This document shows, piece by piece, positions 43,780 through 58,229 of a stretch of 64,000 nucleotides of DNA. This DNA comes from Tillus elongatus (lineage: Eukaryota > Arthropoda > Insecta > Coleoptera > Cleridae): assembly GCA_964006375.1 (NCBI GenBank), contig OZ023269.1, positions 62,421,968 through 62,485,967 on the forward strand, written 5' to 3'. Both the position numbers and the translations under genes were made by a program. Every line of letters starts with the position of its first letter. The stretch's first letter is position 1. A model generated the notes under the pieces. It saw only the letters and a list, made by a program, of their open reading frames with translations, searched no databases and was not told where the DNA came from.

Positions 43780-44340
43780 ATGACTCTATCCACCATAAGT
43801 GGAATATATGTAATAATTACTCACTATCAGTGCTATAGTGATTAATGTTGTATTTTTTCATTAATGCGTTAAATTTAGAGTACTAACCCAAGATAAGATT
43901 GGATGTTAGACGGTGCTGTACTATTAGCTTAAATATCAGCCATAGCTTTAGTCACCTCTCCATCATTTTTAGATTTAAGAGTGCGAGTCCACACATACTT
44001 TCAAAAACAATTGATAACCACTAAACCGTACTTGTAACCACAGGTTTCTTTGTAGCAGTCTGTAATTCAGCTAAATCAATCTACCACAAATCATTTAAAC
44101 CCTTGATTATTGTACGTCTACGTCTAAAACTTATTCTTGCAGGTTTATGGAATTCGTCAGTAATTCGCTTTATAGTATCAGATGATTCATATGTTATATC
44201 CAGCTGATTCAGTATCTTACTTAGATCTTTATTTTTTGGTATATCAATATCATGCAGCACATGGGAATTTATATCATTAGTTAAATTTTTCAATTTGTCT
44301 TCAAACTCACTTTTAAGAACATCTAGCTCTGTTAGCCCAG
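43780..44340 (-). pseudogene. Retroviral-type (DDE) integrase core, Maverick-like candidate
   Basis: Minus strand: helical part LTELDVLKSEFEDKLKNLTN, then HKPARISFRRRRTIIKGLND and LW, a stop, IDLAELQ (first catalytic Asp block), after a frameshift GYKYGLVVINCF (second block, Asp to Asn or lost), KYVWTRTLKSK and [12 protein letters not shown]. The KPAR.xFxRR...GL.DLW..DLAE start is the form used by integrases of Maverick/adinto-like elements and some LTR elements in insects. Two or more frame breaks. Not duplicated elsewhere in the window, so its link to the virus copies is unproven. Confidence 0.65.
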
Positions 44341-44469
44341 TACGATAACACGGAAAAAACTGGGTTAAATACGAAAAAACATATAATAAGCAAAAAAAAA
44401 CTAAAGTAGAAACATCTAATTTTAATAATAAACAAAATTGCTCAATAAATAAACAGAGTAGTATGGAAA

Positions 44470-44745
44470 CAAACCCCGTAAAAATTAAAAATTCCAATAC
44501 AACTAATAATTCTAAAACAAAAATACCCAATTTGGAAGATTTAAAAACAGCATCAGAGATTAGGGATCAAATAATGTTTTCTCATGAAACTAAAAAGCGA
44601 CATCGAACTTTAGATGACACCCATGCATAAATGAAAGACAAATTTTCTTTTTGAAAGATTAGAAAGGAAATTAAAGATTATATTAGGACTTGTGAATATT
44701 GCAACAAAAAAGAATATAATCTGTTTACATTAACAAATTAAATAA
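44470..44745 (+). pseudogene. LTR-retroelement integrase zinc-binding (H2C2) fragment, candidate
   Basis: Plus strand: NLEDLKTASEIRDQIMFSHE, TKKRHRTLDDTHA, a stop, then KDKFSF-KIRKEIKDYIRTC and EYCNKKEY. H-x4-H followed by C-x2-C with I.KEI.DYIR.C.YC is typical of the integrase N-terminal finger in Gypsy-like elements. It is in opposite orientation to the core fragment at 43,780-44,340, so the two are not one gene as they lie. Confidence 0.55.
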
Positions 44746-44807
44746 ACAATCAATTTACATTACCTAAATAAATAAAAAACGGAAAATCGGATCATCAAAC
44801 GGGGCTG

Positions 44808-46534
<1,727 letters not shown>

Positions 46535-46880
46535 TTTAATTTTAACAAAACAACTTTATTTACTCTTTAAATATGGATACAATAAAAGTTCTAGAATGTC
46601 TCTCTCACAAAACACTTTGTTTATCTGGCCTTACAATCACTAATTTGTACAAAAGTCGCTAATACACTAAAACTAAAGTCGCTACTCTATAACACTTCAC
46701 ACTAGCTACTGCTTCTTCGAGTCACTACAACATTTTCTAACTGACTGAACTGTCTGGCTTACTTCCATCTTTATATAGCCGTCGCACATTCCAGTTCGTT
46801 CTCGAGCGTTCTATTCCAGAATGTTCCAGGACCTTCTTTTACTAGAAGGTTCTGTGAATACAGATCGGTCCCGTATGTAT
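46535..46880 (-). promoter_or_regulatory. LTR-like promoter with heat-shock elements
   Basis: On minus, in order: GAA/TTC units including a perfect TTCnnGAAnnTTC array (46,814-46,826) and GAAnnTTC (46,845-46,852); a TATA box GGCTATATAA (46,771-46,780); about 28 bp later an arthropod initiator TCAGT (46,744-46,748); a further TTCnnGAA in the transcribed part (46,589-46,596); and AATAAA (46,555-46,560). U3-R-polyA order within ~350 bp suggests an LTR or solo LTR. No coding partner is identified downstream on minus. Confidence 0.6.
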
Positions 46881-47381
46881 ACAGGGGGATTTATATACAG
46901 GATGATCCAAATGTGGTCATCACTCCTATGTTACACAAAAGGTGTTTCTCGAACTATAAGATCTCTCTGCGTATACAGGGTGTAAGGGTTCTCTGCGTAT
47001 ATAGGGTGTATATACAGGGTGTTCGGAATGCGCAGACCTCAGTTATCCGTTCCGACGGGGTACAAGTTGGTCACTTCGTTATTTTTGGTCCTAGAGGGTT
47101 GAGACTTCGCCTGTGGGGGGTCACCCCAGGCACCCCCAGGGGGGTGGGGAGGCGATGTTGATAGATTGTGCAAGAATTCCCAGATGTTGGGGACATGTTG
47201 GAGATGTGGCAACACCGCACCTGCATCTATTGAAGTGCTTTGTAACACTATTTTGAGTGCCGGTTACTATGTCTTTGACTTCATTTGGTATATTTTTAAT
47301 TAAGGTATCGAATATATTTGATAGATAGACATTTTTATACTAAGCAATAGGCAGGCATGTATGGTATATATGTATATTTAC
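46881..47381. repeat. TATACAGGGTGT-type repeats and a GC-rich stretch
   Basis: Several variants of (T)ATACAGGG(T/G)(G)T lie between 46,880 and 47,025, followed by a CCCCAGG/GGGGTG-rich block near 47,115-47,150. CAGGGTGT termini are frequent at ends of insect interspersed repeats; the family is not determined. Confidence 0.45.
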
Positions 47382-48904
<1,523 letters not shown>

Positions 48905-48905
<1 letters not shown>

Positions 48906-49400
48906 TATAAATATAGTTGAATTGTGTGCTGTATACAGCACATGACCGGCTACTACTCCACCCAGTTCTTTGCTTTATCTTATACTCAGAGTTCTCTTTA
49001 AGTAAGCCATTCTATAAATATTTACCAGAAGTAGCAAAATATCACTACAGAAATAGATGAACCAATGGAGATATAAATTTATGGAGTCTTAAAATGATCA
49101 TAAGAGATTTTGAAAGTTGACACAGCAACCGAGCAGAAAAATACAACCAGTGAGAGCGGCTGGTGGAAAGAGGAGGAAATGGAACAACAGAATCTACTTA
49201 AAAGCCAATGTAACATCGGTAAGCTCGGTCAAAGTCTAAACGTAAAAGATAGTTGGTGTAAACATGAAAGTTGAATGTGATTGTATCAACATGGTGTGTC
49301 ATGTGAATGAAAACAACAATGTTAGATAACATCGACCACCAAATGTGATAAATTAAAGAAAGAAAACAAATGTAATCATTCAATAAAAAAATGTAGCAGT
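48905..49400 (+). pseudogene. Unknown module (EIKEHAY family), copy E, 5'-truncated
   Basis: Begins at TATAGTTGAATTGTGTGCTG, mid-module, where the hAT stops. Then as copy D, to MKVECDCINMVCH near 49,265. Confidence 0.45.
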
Positions 49401-49409
49401 TTCTACTAA

Positions 49410-49530
49410 TTATGAAAATATCTATCAGGAATACATCAAGGAAATTTAGAGTTGCAAAATTTAAGTTTGCAGAAGGCTTGAGTGGATTGATGTTTTTTGT
49501 GAATGTAGATGACGGGACTGGAAATATATT
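49410..49530 (+). pseudogene. Polymerase N-region fragment, copy E
   Basis: Reads NTSRKFRVAKFKFAEGLSG, slightly longer than the copy D fragment; then the junction into Z. Confidence 0.45.
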
Positions 49531-49559
49531 ATAAAACAAAACTAATAAATACATTTACT

Positions 49560-49935
49560 TTAACAATGGTTCTTTTTATTTATGTAACTAGTTTACAATT
49601 TAAGTAAATAATAGCATACAATTTGTAATACCACAAATACATTTTCTTTTATCAAATTTAACAGCGTGATACATACGCATATATGCTACAATTTCGGCAA
49701 TCGTCATCTTTTTTTGAAATTGATAACATCCCCGCTGTAATCACATTTTAATAACACCTATTTAATATACCTATTCATGATAACACCTTTCGCGTAAACT
49801 CTATCTACCGGCTCTTCGATAATATGTTTTTCTATTATGTTGGGTAATTCTTCTAAAGTAACGTTACCCAATCATAATCCAAACACTTCTGTGTTGTTAG
49901 TAGTAACTTTATATATTTAACTAAATCTGCATTTA
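49560..49935 (-). pseudogene. Z-family gene, copy E
   Basis: Same as 15,590-16,035 but cut at the N-terminal side by the inversion next to it. Confidence 0.5.
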
Positions 49936-49942
49936 ACTGCAT

Positions 49943-49972
49943 TTGGGGTGAATATCTACATATTCACCCCAA
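49943..49972. repeat. Perfect palindrome at an inversion breakpoint
   Basis: TTGGGGTGAATAT and its exact complement around CTAC. In copy D the single-copy form occurs at about 16,572-16,588 (TTGGGGTGAATATGTA). Confidence 0.9.
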
Positions 49973-50120
49973 CGATGTTATACAACAGCAATTATTAAAG
50001 TCGATTACTATGGATAAAGCGGTTCTTATACCATATAGAAAATGGGAAATGTATGTATTACCGAATCTCGAGAATTCAACTTAAGGCTTGTGGTTGATTA
50101 AGACGATACAATACTATGGT
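49973..50120 (+). pseudogene. MCP2 fragment, inverted, copy E
   Basis: Here MDKAVLIPYRKWEMYVLPNL reads on plus (from 50,010), whereas in D it reads on minus at 16,531. The remainder of MCP2 between this fragment and Z is deleted. Confidence 0.8.
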
Positions 50121-50278
50121 ACTACACCATGCATTCAATTTTAAACATTAAAGTTTATCTGCATCTCCTGCGGCAACCAAATTAGAGCAATTTCTAGCTA
50201 CGGTATTAACGCATTGCCAAAAGCTCTCTTATATGGTCTTTGAAAATATTACATAGGTATACAGTATCAGGAAAGACC

Positions 50279-50322
50279 GCTGTCTAACAGCTGTCCAACA
50301 GCTGCCCAACAGCTGTCGTGTC
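50279..50322. repeat. CAGCTG-rich repeats, copy E
   Basis: Identical arrangement to 16,741-16,784. Confidence 0.6.
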
Positions 50323-50339
50323 AAACTAATCGGTTTAAT

Positions 50340-51190
50340 TACGTTGTTGTGTGTGTTATTACCAACGGCTTGAGAAGCCACTAAAAGCCGCAGTCAAAAG
50401 GTTTATATCATCCCAGTGCACATACTCTTTCAGAGTCTTATTATGCATTATGATACCATAACCTGAAGTTATGAAAGTAGGACGTGACTTTGCGCCCGCT
50501 TATTTTCCTAGAATTGGTATTACTATTTGTTGATATTTGGGAGAACTGTTTCTTAAAATGTCTTCTTGGGGATCTTTCTCTTTTCTGTGAAGACTAGTAG
50601 CTCTCATAATAACTGCATAATCAGGTAAAGCTTGCGAATTTTCCATAGCGGCTGTAACAGGTTTTCTCAAACATATTAATTCCCACAGATGATTAGTACC
50701 AATTATTACCAAACATAATTTGATAGCTATGTCCATTTTTATCATCTGTGTTTAACAACAAACTTCATAGGTTTGTTGCCAAGCATCCAAGTGGTTTTAT
50801 CATAAATAACACTATATGTTGTGTCACGTTAATGTTTCTCTGTAAAATATTTATCAACATAGTATTTAACACCAGTAGGATATGAACTTAACATTCGTTC
50901 GTGAACTAAACAACTCAATACCAACGTTTTTAGTTAACCGAGATATATAAAGTGATCAAACCTCTTGTGTTCAGTATGTTTAACATAAAATGTTTGTTTT
51001 GCCAAAATCCACCACAAAGGAATTTCAACTTTTCAAGCATCCAAGTGGTTTTATCATAAATAACACTATATGTTGTGTCACGTTAATGTTTCTCTGTGAA
51101 ATATTTATCAACATAGTATTTAACACCAGTAGGATATGAACTTAACATTCGTTCGTGAACTGAACAACTGAATACCAACGTTTTTCAGTT
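50340..51190 (-). pseudogene. W-D-D gene, copy E, with 254-bp internal duplication
   Basis: Main open part 50,500-50,745: MIKMDIAIKLCLVIIGTNHL, WELICLRKPVTAAMENSQAL, IMRATSLHRKE, IPILGK. The region from AAGCATCCAAGTGG at 50,781 recurs from 51,035, so the start of this gene and the end of the ATPase occur twice. The second copy is closer to D. Confidence 0.6.
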
Positions 51191-51930
51191 AACCGAGATA
51201 TATAAAGTGATCAAACCTCTTGTGTTCAGTATCTTTAACATAAAATGTTTGTTTTGCTAAAATCCACCACAAAGGAATTTCAACTTTTCAAAACTCATAT
51301 CGGTAGTTAGATGATCATCATACACAGGACTAATTTCTTATTCAATTCATTGATCGTTGTTACCCTTACTTGGTGAAACTGTACCATACCTGAAGTTAGC
51401 TTCACATTGAAGCCAAAGAAATTATCTCCAGTCTGTATGTAGGAATTTCACATTGTTTAAATAAAACTATGGTGTTAGCATTATCACGCACCAATTGTTT
51501 CGGACACAAATAGAAACTGTCAGTATGTCTACCCATACAAAAATACGATTTTATTTTATCTTGCTTATCACAGGTTACATCATCTAATATAAAAATTGAA
51601 TTGCCCTTTGCATCTGCTGGGTCAAATATTTCTTTGTTTTCACTGTATAGATAGTATCCAACAACGTTTGTAGCACACAACACCTCCTTTAACATGCTAT
51701 ATTTAGGCTGATATATAAAGGCTTTGAGTATACGTATATGTTTTCGAATTTTAAGTGGTGTGGACCACATATCCACCATCTAAGTAAGGTTGGTCAAAGA
51801 AGTCCATGTCTTTGCTGTTTGGGTGATGACGATGTGGTAACAACATCATCTATGTTTGTGATTGTTGGCTTTTGCGTGTTTTATAATACACATCGTTAAC
51901 TAAACTAAAACTTTGTACGACCTCTACATT
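51191..51930 (-). pseudogene. Packaging ATPase, copy E
   Basis: Best ATPase reading in the window: 51,402-51,779 is open for 125 codons, with KYSMLKEVLCATNVVGYYLY, Walker B SIFILDDVTCDKQD, CMGRHTDSFYLCPKQLVRDN and NTIVLFKQ. A short loop between RH and DSFYL is shortened, and Walker A is deleted as in D. Confidence 0.85.
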
Positions 51931-51973
51931 CTATATAAATACTCAGATATATCATACCTTATTAACAGTATAA

Positions 51974-52240
51974 ATGTTGGTGTGTCAAGGTGAAGGTCTT
52001 GTTGACGCAGTCATCAAAAAATTACCTGTCAAGCTGCACGTACCTGGCTATCAGGTCAGAGGTCCAGGCACTAAACTTAAAGAACGTTTCACGAGAGGTG
52101 ATCAAGGCATCAATAATCCTTGTCTCTCCACAAGTACAATCCAGAGGATTGATATTTTATAATCATGATGTATACCGAAAGTATAATACTTATAAAACTT
52201 ATAATGTAGTTTAAAATTTTTAAATAAAATACTTGAACAG
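51974..52240 (+). pseudogene. PLA2-like protein fused to protease tail, copy E
   Basis: Start MLVCQGEGLVDAVIKKLP, then KLHVPGYQVRGPGTKLKERF and TRGDQGINNPCLS, open for 62 codons (51,974-52,162). Loop Cys changed to Arg; the Asp before the A-C and the His-Asp pair are missing. Then a YNHDVYRKYNTY protease tail without its Cys. Confidence 0.7.
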
Positions 52241-52281
52241 TACTATCTGTGTTTCAGTCATTGCGCGTACGTTTGCTTTTA

Positions 52282-53215
52282 ATGGATCTACGTCAATGGG
52301 AATATTTCCACCGTTAGTGTTAAAACCACACTTTGATTAATCTCTCCGCTTGCAAACTTTCACAGATATAACACTATACCAGTGATAGAGCGTGGGTATA
52401 ATAGGTTTCACCACTTTTCTGCTGTGAGTGGTGAAAAGAATCGACTAGAAATTATTATTCCTGATGGTTCGTATGAATTCAGTGATATCGATAAATACAT
52501 TCAGAATCAGCATTGCGTCATTAAATTAAACAACAGTACCATGCAGTAGAGAACAACATCGACGTGGTAAAGCTGTTTTCGCTAAAAAGCCAACCACAAC
52601 ACTTTAAAATGTGAGATAACATGTATGACACAGACTTTTCTATTGATGCTTGAATAGCACCAATATTGCTGTTTCTAAACAATATCTTACCGCTAGTAAA
52701 CTCCATGTTTCCGATTTAGCGATGGAAATTGTTAGAGTAAAGACGATTCGTTTAGAATGTAATATTGTGGATGGTCCTTACCACGACGGCAACTCTACGC
52801 ATACAGTACATGAGTTTATTCCTATGGTAGATCCAGGTTCTGCAGTTGATATAAAACCATATAGTACGGTTTTTATGCCTCTTACGACGCGCATTATTTC
52901 GCATATAATTAAACAATGTCGATCAGAATTCAGTACCTATGTCGTTTCAAGTGAGGAGATTATTTTAATAGTAGAATTGCAACAGAGACCACCATATTAT
53001 GTTGATTATTAATACCAGTAATCAAGCCGCTCCAGCTTCAGTATCTTCGGTACCTGCATCGAAGACGATTCTATCCTGTGAGCACATGCAGTATCTAGAT
53101 TCATTGGGTTACGCTGTTAAGAAATACATATATTCCCTAGACCCTGTGCACGACGAGTCAATCAAAGGGAAAGAAAAACACATATCTATTGTATCGGCAT
53201 TTCCGCCTCTCCGGA
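52282..53215 (+). pseudogene. Penton-like protein copy 1 and MCP start, copy E
   Basis: 52,650-53,012 is open: ASKLHVSDLAMEIVRVKTIR, CNIVDGPYHDGNSTHTVHEF, VDIKPYSTVFMPLTTRIISH, ending PPYYVDY. Then the MCP start (HMQYLDSLGY, VHDESIKGKEKH, 53,084-53,190) against the retrotransposon. Confidence 0.7.
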
Positions 53216-54005
53216 AAGAATTGTGTTCGTTTTTGTGTAATCAGCTCAAATGTTTCAGGTGTGAATTAGAGTTTGTGAGTTTTTGGATGTATTTTGTGTG
53301 ATGCATCTTTGTAGCTGTCTTGTATGACTTTGGAGAATTCAGATATTGTCATCTATGTCCCGTGTTGTATGTACGGGTTTATTATGATTTTTTTATACTG
53401 TTACCAGTTGGTTTAAATTGTGTTTCTTGTATGGGTGCGGGAGTGTGATTTTGCGTGCTGATTTCTACAAGGATGGGGATGTTATCTGAGTCTAGTTCAT
53501 TGAGCGTTGTACGTCTCTTATATTTACATTATTTGAGATGCAGACGTCTATTGTTGAAGGTGTGTTGTCTGAGTAAGCAAAATGGTTATATGAATTATTT
53601 CGATAGTGGAGTGTGTATGTATTGTGTAAAATACAGTTGTTTAGTTTAAGGCCGTTACCTTCGTTATAGACACAGTTCCAATGTGTGTTTGGCATTAAAG
53701 TCCTCTATTATGAGTGTTTTGTTTTGTGAGTTTAGATCGTAATGTTATTCTCGATTTTAGGTTGGCGTACGTTTTTGTTGAAATAATTGGTTACTGCTGT
53801 GTTATGTTTTTGTATGGTGCGTGTTTCGAACAAGGCGTTTGTGATGGAGTTAAGTTTTGCTACCGAAAGATGCTGTTTACACTACATATGGGGTGTTACG
53901 GAGATTATCGTGATCGTAGTATCGGAGTTTTGGTGTTCTTCGTGTTAAGTGTGTTTCCTGTATGCAGATTATATCTGGTTAAATTTTTTCGATTAAGATT
54001 TCGAG
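53216..54005 (-). mobile_element. Retrotransposon endonuclease fragment, inverted, copy E
   Basis: Same as 19,425-20,185; 53,492-53,695 reads HWNCVYNEGNGLKLNNCILH and PSTIDVCISNNVNIRD (Asp intact here, His in copy D). Confidence 0.82.
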
Positions 54006-54079
54006 TTCGTTAAAATTTTTAAATAAAAAACTTAAACAGTAGTATCTAAGTTTCAGTCATTGCGTGTACGCTTGCTTTC

Positions 54080-54811
54080 AATGGCTCTACGTCGATGGGA
54101 ATATTTCCACCGTTAGTGTTAAACCACACTTTGATTCATCGCTCGCGCTTGCAAACCTTCACAGATATAACACTATACCAGACGTAGAGCGTGAGTGTAA
54201 TAAGTTTCACTGATTTTCTGATGTGAGTGGTGAAAAGCGTCGACTAGAAATAATTATTCCTGATGGTTCGTATGAAATCAGTGATATCGAGAAATGAATA
54301 AAGAATGAGGATTGCGTCTTACATTAAAGATATACATCAGTACCCTGCAGTAGAGAACAACATCGACGTGGTAAAGCTGTTTTCGCTATATGCCAACAAC
54401 AACACTTTAAAATGTGAGATAACATGTCAGTATCATATAGACTTTTCTACCGATGCTTCAATGGCACCAATATTGGGGTTTCTAAACAACGTCTTACCGC
54501 TGGTAATTCCATGTTACCGATTTATCGGTGGATATTGTGAGAGTGTAACATTGTTTACATATAATTCATACCAGGACAGCAAACCTACGCATACAGTATA
54601 TGAGTTTTCTCCTATGGTAGTTCCAGGTTATGCGGTTGATATAAAACCATATAGTAAGAGTTTTATGCCTCTTACGACCCGCATTATTTCGCATATAAAT
54701 GTAACTATAATCGATCAGAATTCAGTACCTGTGACGTTTCAAGGTGAGGAGATAATTGTAATATTGGAATTGAGACAGAGACCACCATATTATGTTGATT
54801 ATAAATACTAG
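54080..54811 (+). pseudogene. Penton-like protein copy 2, copy E (best reading)
   Basis: 54,305-54,811 is open for 168 codons to the natural end: MRIASYIKDIHQYPAVENNI, NNTLKCEITCQYHIDFSTDA, APILGFLNN, HTVYEFSPMVVPGYAVDIKP, then TRIISHINVTIIDQNS and PPYYVDYKY. The leader (54,080-54,300), with LEIIIPDGSYEISDIE, is in another frame and has a stop. Beta-rich and full length apart from that. Confidence 0.75.
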
Positions 54812-54877
54812 TAACAAGCCGCCCCAGCTTCAGTATGTTCGCTACCTGCATCATGGACGATTCTATCTTGGGCGCAC

Positions 54878-55982
54878 ATGCAGTACCTAGATTCATTGGG
54901 TTACAATGTTAAGCAAACTACATATATTTGCACACCCTGTGCACGGCGAGTCAATCAAAGGGAACGAAATACACAAATATGCTTCTTAAACTAGTTTGTT
55001 TGCCCATAATAATACCTGTGAGTTTGCAATCAACCAACAAGATATTTTTTACGATTGGTCCTCAGCTGTTTTACTAATAAATGGCAGTATTAGGACGAGT
55101 GGCACGATTGGAGATGTACAAGTAATATCTAATGCAGCAGCCCGATTATGGAACATGTGACAAATGGTGGTATAGTTACAGCAATTCCAACACTTTTGGA
55201 AGCAAACAGTAATGAAACTAGAGCTATAATTCCAGCCGGGTGGCACCCTACTTCATACAATACAATCCTGAAGGATGGCCGTTTCTACTTCTGCATACCT
55301 CCTTGCTACTTGTGTAATATTTTCAAAGAATATAGAAGGGTGTTTTTTCAGATAATTGCTGCTATGGATAACTAAAGCTCAGAGCGAAAGAAATTGCTTT
55401 ATTTTGATTGGAGCAGTCGACGCAATAAGGCATTAAAGTTACATTGAGTACATGGCACTGCAGGTGAAACTTATCCATCCCAGCGAAGTTATACAGAAAC
55501 AATTTTACAGTCGATTGCTCTAAATAAAAAGATCCTGGTACAATATAGAAAATGGGAAACGTATGAATTACCAAACCCGAATAATCCTACGAAAGGCTTG
55601 TGGTCCATCAAAACATTCTCAAACACTGAATAACCTAGCTTTTTTATTGGTATATTCCAAACGGTCGATAGAATAACGTTAGAAAAACCTCAAAAACTTT
55701 GATCATGTAGGCATTTGATATATAAGATTCCACTTAAAATCTCAACGAATCCCCACAGAAGGCATATAGACACCTACCTTGGATTACAAAACTTTCGAAA
55801 TACATCCCATGTTTGTATTTGATTGCACCAACTACAGGGAATCTGAAAATCCATCTATGGTAGGTATCAAATTGGACATGGAAAGCACCAACAACTTTCC
55901 AATCACGCAAAATGTTATTTTTTCATTATACATGATTGCATCATCGAGTGTGCCCCACTCTCCAATATCGTGCGCTATATAA
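54878..55982 (+). pseudogene. MCP: Major capsid protein, copy E
   Basis: As copy D: 55,148-55,375 open (IPTLLEANSNETRAIIPAGW, CIPPCYLCNIFKEYRRVFFQ), then WSSRRNKALK, YELPNPNNPTKGLWSIKTFS and TLDYKTFEIHPMFVFD with C following (55,779-55,982). Breaks: stop after MDN (55,374), stop after SNTE, and a shortened loop near 55,765 relative to D. Confidence 0.82.
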
Positions 55983-56015
55983 TGTAGCTATAAGGTTACT
56001 GCAATCGCTCTTAAG

Positions 56016-56170
56016 ATGAGGTGCGTAGTCATCGATACTCAGGGTTTTTGACTACCTGAATTTACACCTAAAGAATTTGAGATTTATAGTGGTTTCCAAA
56101 CTGAGCATAGTGTGTTTAAACCACATATGTTTACACCAGCAGTCATGATGAAGCAACTGTATCGAAATTT
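56016..56170 (+). pseudogene. Z-family gene, N-terminal part, copy E
   Basis: MRCVVIDTQGF start, one base shift, then LPEFTPKEFEIYSGFQTEHS and FKPHMFTPAVMMKQL, slightly better than copy D. Cut by the ATPase fragment. Confidence 0.6.
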
Positions 56171-56360
56171 TTCCATATGTCTGACACAAGTAGAAACTGT
56201 CGACTCATTCAAAAATACGATTTTGTGTTGTCTTGCTTATCACAGGCTACATCATTAAAAATTAAATTGCTCTTTGCATCTGCTGTATCTAATATCTCTT
56301 CGTTTTCACTTTTGTAGCATACAACATCTCCTTTAACATGCTATATTTAGTTAATAGTTA
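56115..56360 (-). pseudogene. ATPase fragment, extra copy in E
   Basis: Paralogue of 22,300-22,545 with a 12-bp deletion near 56,200. Confidence 0.6.
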
Positions 56361-56407
56361 GCTGCTTGGGGTGTTACAAACACTATGAAAGTTAAAAGAA
56401 ACTTGGT

Positions 56408-56900
56408 ATGGGTGTGAAATCAGAGACAATCACCAAAAGTAAACGTAGCAGTAAAAAAGTAAAGTGCGATGGTAAAATACCATTCGAAAACATACTAAAT
56501 TTAAAGCAAGGCTCCATAAAAGTTGGTAAGGAGGTTCCATCTGTGAACAATTTACTGCATCTAACGAGAGAAGTGATTGAAAATTTTGGTGGCCGTAAGA
56601 AAGACAAGACACCTCGAGTTATCCCATACCGAAAAATGAAGGTATCTTTCCACTACTACCTCTATCTTTTTGTGTTCTGTCAGCAGTAGGTGCTCTGGGG
56701 GCGGTGCTGCAGATATTGCTAAAGCTCTTAACGATGCTAAATCAGCCAAACAAAAATTGGAAGAATCAGAACCTGATAACTACACGATGGAGGCTATTGC
56801 TGTTCGTCATCGAGGTAGTGGTTTGTATATGAAGAAACAACGAAGCGGTTATGGGTTGTATTTACATAAACCAAACAACGTATATGTTGTTTACCTCTAA
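56408..56900 (+). pseudogene. Basic, Gly-rich minor virion protein, copy E
   Basis: As copy D with the same frameshift between RVIPY and the Gly-rich part. Here SGGGAADIAKALNDAKSAKQ keeps Gly where D has Asp. Confidence 0.6.
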
Positions 56901-56914
56901 CATATGTAGATCTT

Positions 56915-57222
56915 GTGAAATTTTTTGATAAACTGAAAATCAACTATTTTAGATGCGAGACACTTTACCATCAGCTGGACCACGTAAAACTGAATCTTCG
57001 TCATGAATCAGCAAACAAAGAGCCTGGCAGTTATTGGGTTGCAGTTAGGAAACGCGGTGATACAGCTGTGTACTTTGACTCTATGGAAACTTGAAGCCAC
57101 CAATTGAATTGTTGTGTTATCTTAAAAACCATACTATATTGTATAATCATGATGTATACCAAAAGTATAATACTTATAATTGTGGTCACTTATGTTTAAA
57201 ATGTTTAAATGAAAGACTTACA
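56915..57222 (+). pseudogene. Adenain-type cysteine protease, copy E
   Basis: GSYWVAVRKRGDTAVYFDSM is open here (57,030-57,085), with Asp block intact and His replaced by Tyr. Then a frameshift, PPIELLCYLKNHTILYNHDV and YNCGHLCLKCL with the nucleophile Cys. More complete than D but lacks a catalytic His. Confidence 0.8.
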
Positions 57223-57231
57223 CACTAGAGT

Positions 57232-57540
57232 GTAATGACTAATGTAAAGACCTGGTGTTCTTCACCTGGCAGTAAAATAAAATCAATAATAGAACGGGGT
57301 CAGTAATAAATGCTTATTTGCAAAATTGTGGATTCCACGGCACTAGGGCAGACGTAGGAACTGTGGAAACAACGGTAATGTAATGACGAAAAATGTAAAT
57401 ACCTGGTGTTTTCACCTGGTAGTAAAAATAAAATCAATGAGAGAACGGGGTCAGTAATAAATGCTCACTGTCAAAATTGTGGATTCCACGGCACCACGGA
57501 CCTGGTGTGGGCAGACGTAGGAAATGTGGAAAAAGCAACT
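57232..57540. repeat. Two tandem 148-bp units after the protease, copy E
   Basis: Units start at 57,232 and 57,380. Beyond them a ~57-bp insertion (57,552-57,608) is flanked by CTTTTTCACAAGG on both sides, absent from D. Confidence 0.8.
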
Positions 57541-57608
57541 TTTTCACAAGGTGTGTGGTATTGTTGTTGGCATTGAGATTGTTTCTCATCAGCCACTTTT
57601 TCACAAGG

Positions 57609-58229
57609 GCAATGTACTGACGACAAATAAGAGAACGGGGTGGCAATGAGCGTGAATTTGAGACAGATGTAGCGAGGTAGAATAGGGAGACTCTGTCTGA
57701 TTTTTCATACGAAATGCCCTTGCTTTTATATGATGCTGATACACCTTCTCAATGCTAGAGACGCGCACGCCGGTTATGGGGCTTTCGTCACGTGTATCAC
57801 GCAACACTGAAAACGACATTAGGTTCATATTGCAGTGTATTCTATATGACTTCGGCTATACCATGTCTCCTTATTAAACATTCTCATAAATTAGCCTGAC
57901 AAAAATGGCATATACATCATATTTAATAAAATATTCTAACAACTTACAAATTTACACAGAAAATCATTTCATGTCCTACTTACATTCATTACTATTTACA
58001 GTATTTTAGCATAATCAGAATCAGGGAACTAGAATATCAGGAATAAGTGCATATTACCTGTTAAAATACATTTACAAATATAGTTGCAAGTATTTATTTT
58101 ATGATGCATTTCGACCTGCTCTACCATTAAATAAGTATTGTTTTATCAACAATATGCGGTGAAAAATAATTCGATTTATATTATTTTCTCTACACGGCCG
58201 GTTACAATTGAAAAACATAACATATTTGT
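57609..58229. repeat. Inverted-repeat flank between E and C
   Basis: Same orientation as 23,760-24,390. Its inverse lies at 60,680-61,200 on plus. No gene. Confidence 0.7.

Noticed and set aside
44360..44530. Hydrophobic membrane protein at the start of the minus frame 44,081-44,530
   Set aside because: The Leu/Phe-rich part is the complement of a Lys/Asn-rich plus-strand coding stretch leading into the H2C2 finger; only the C-terminal part is genuine integrase.
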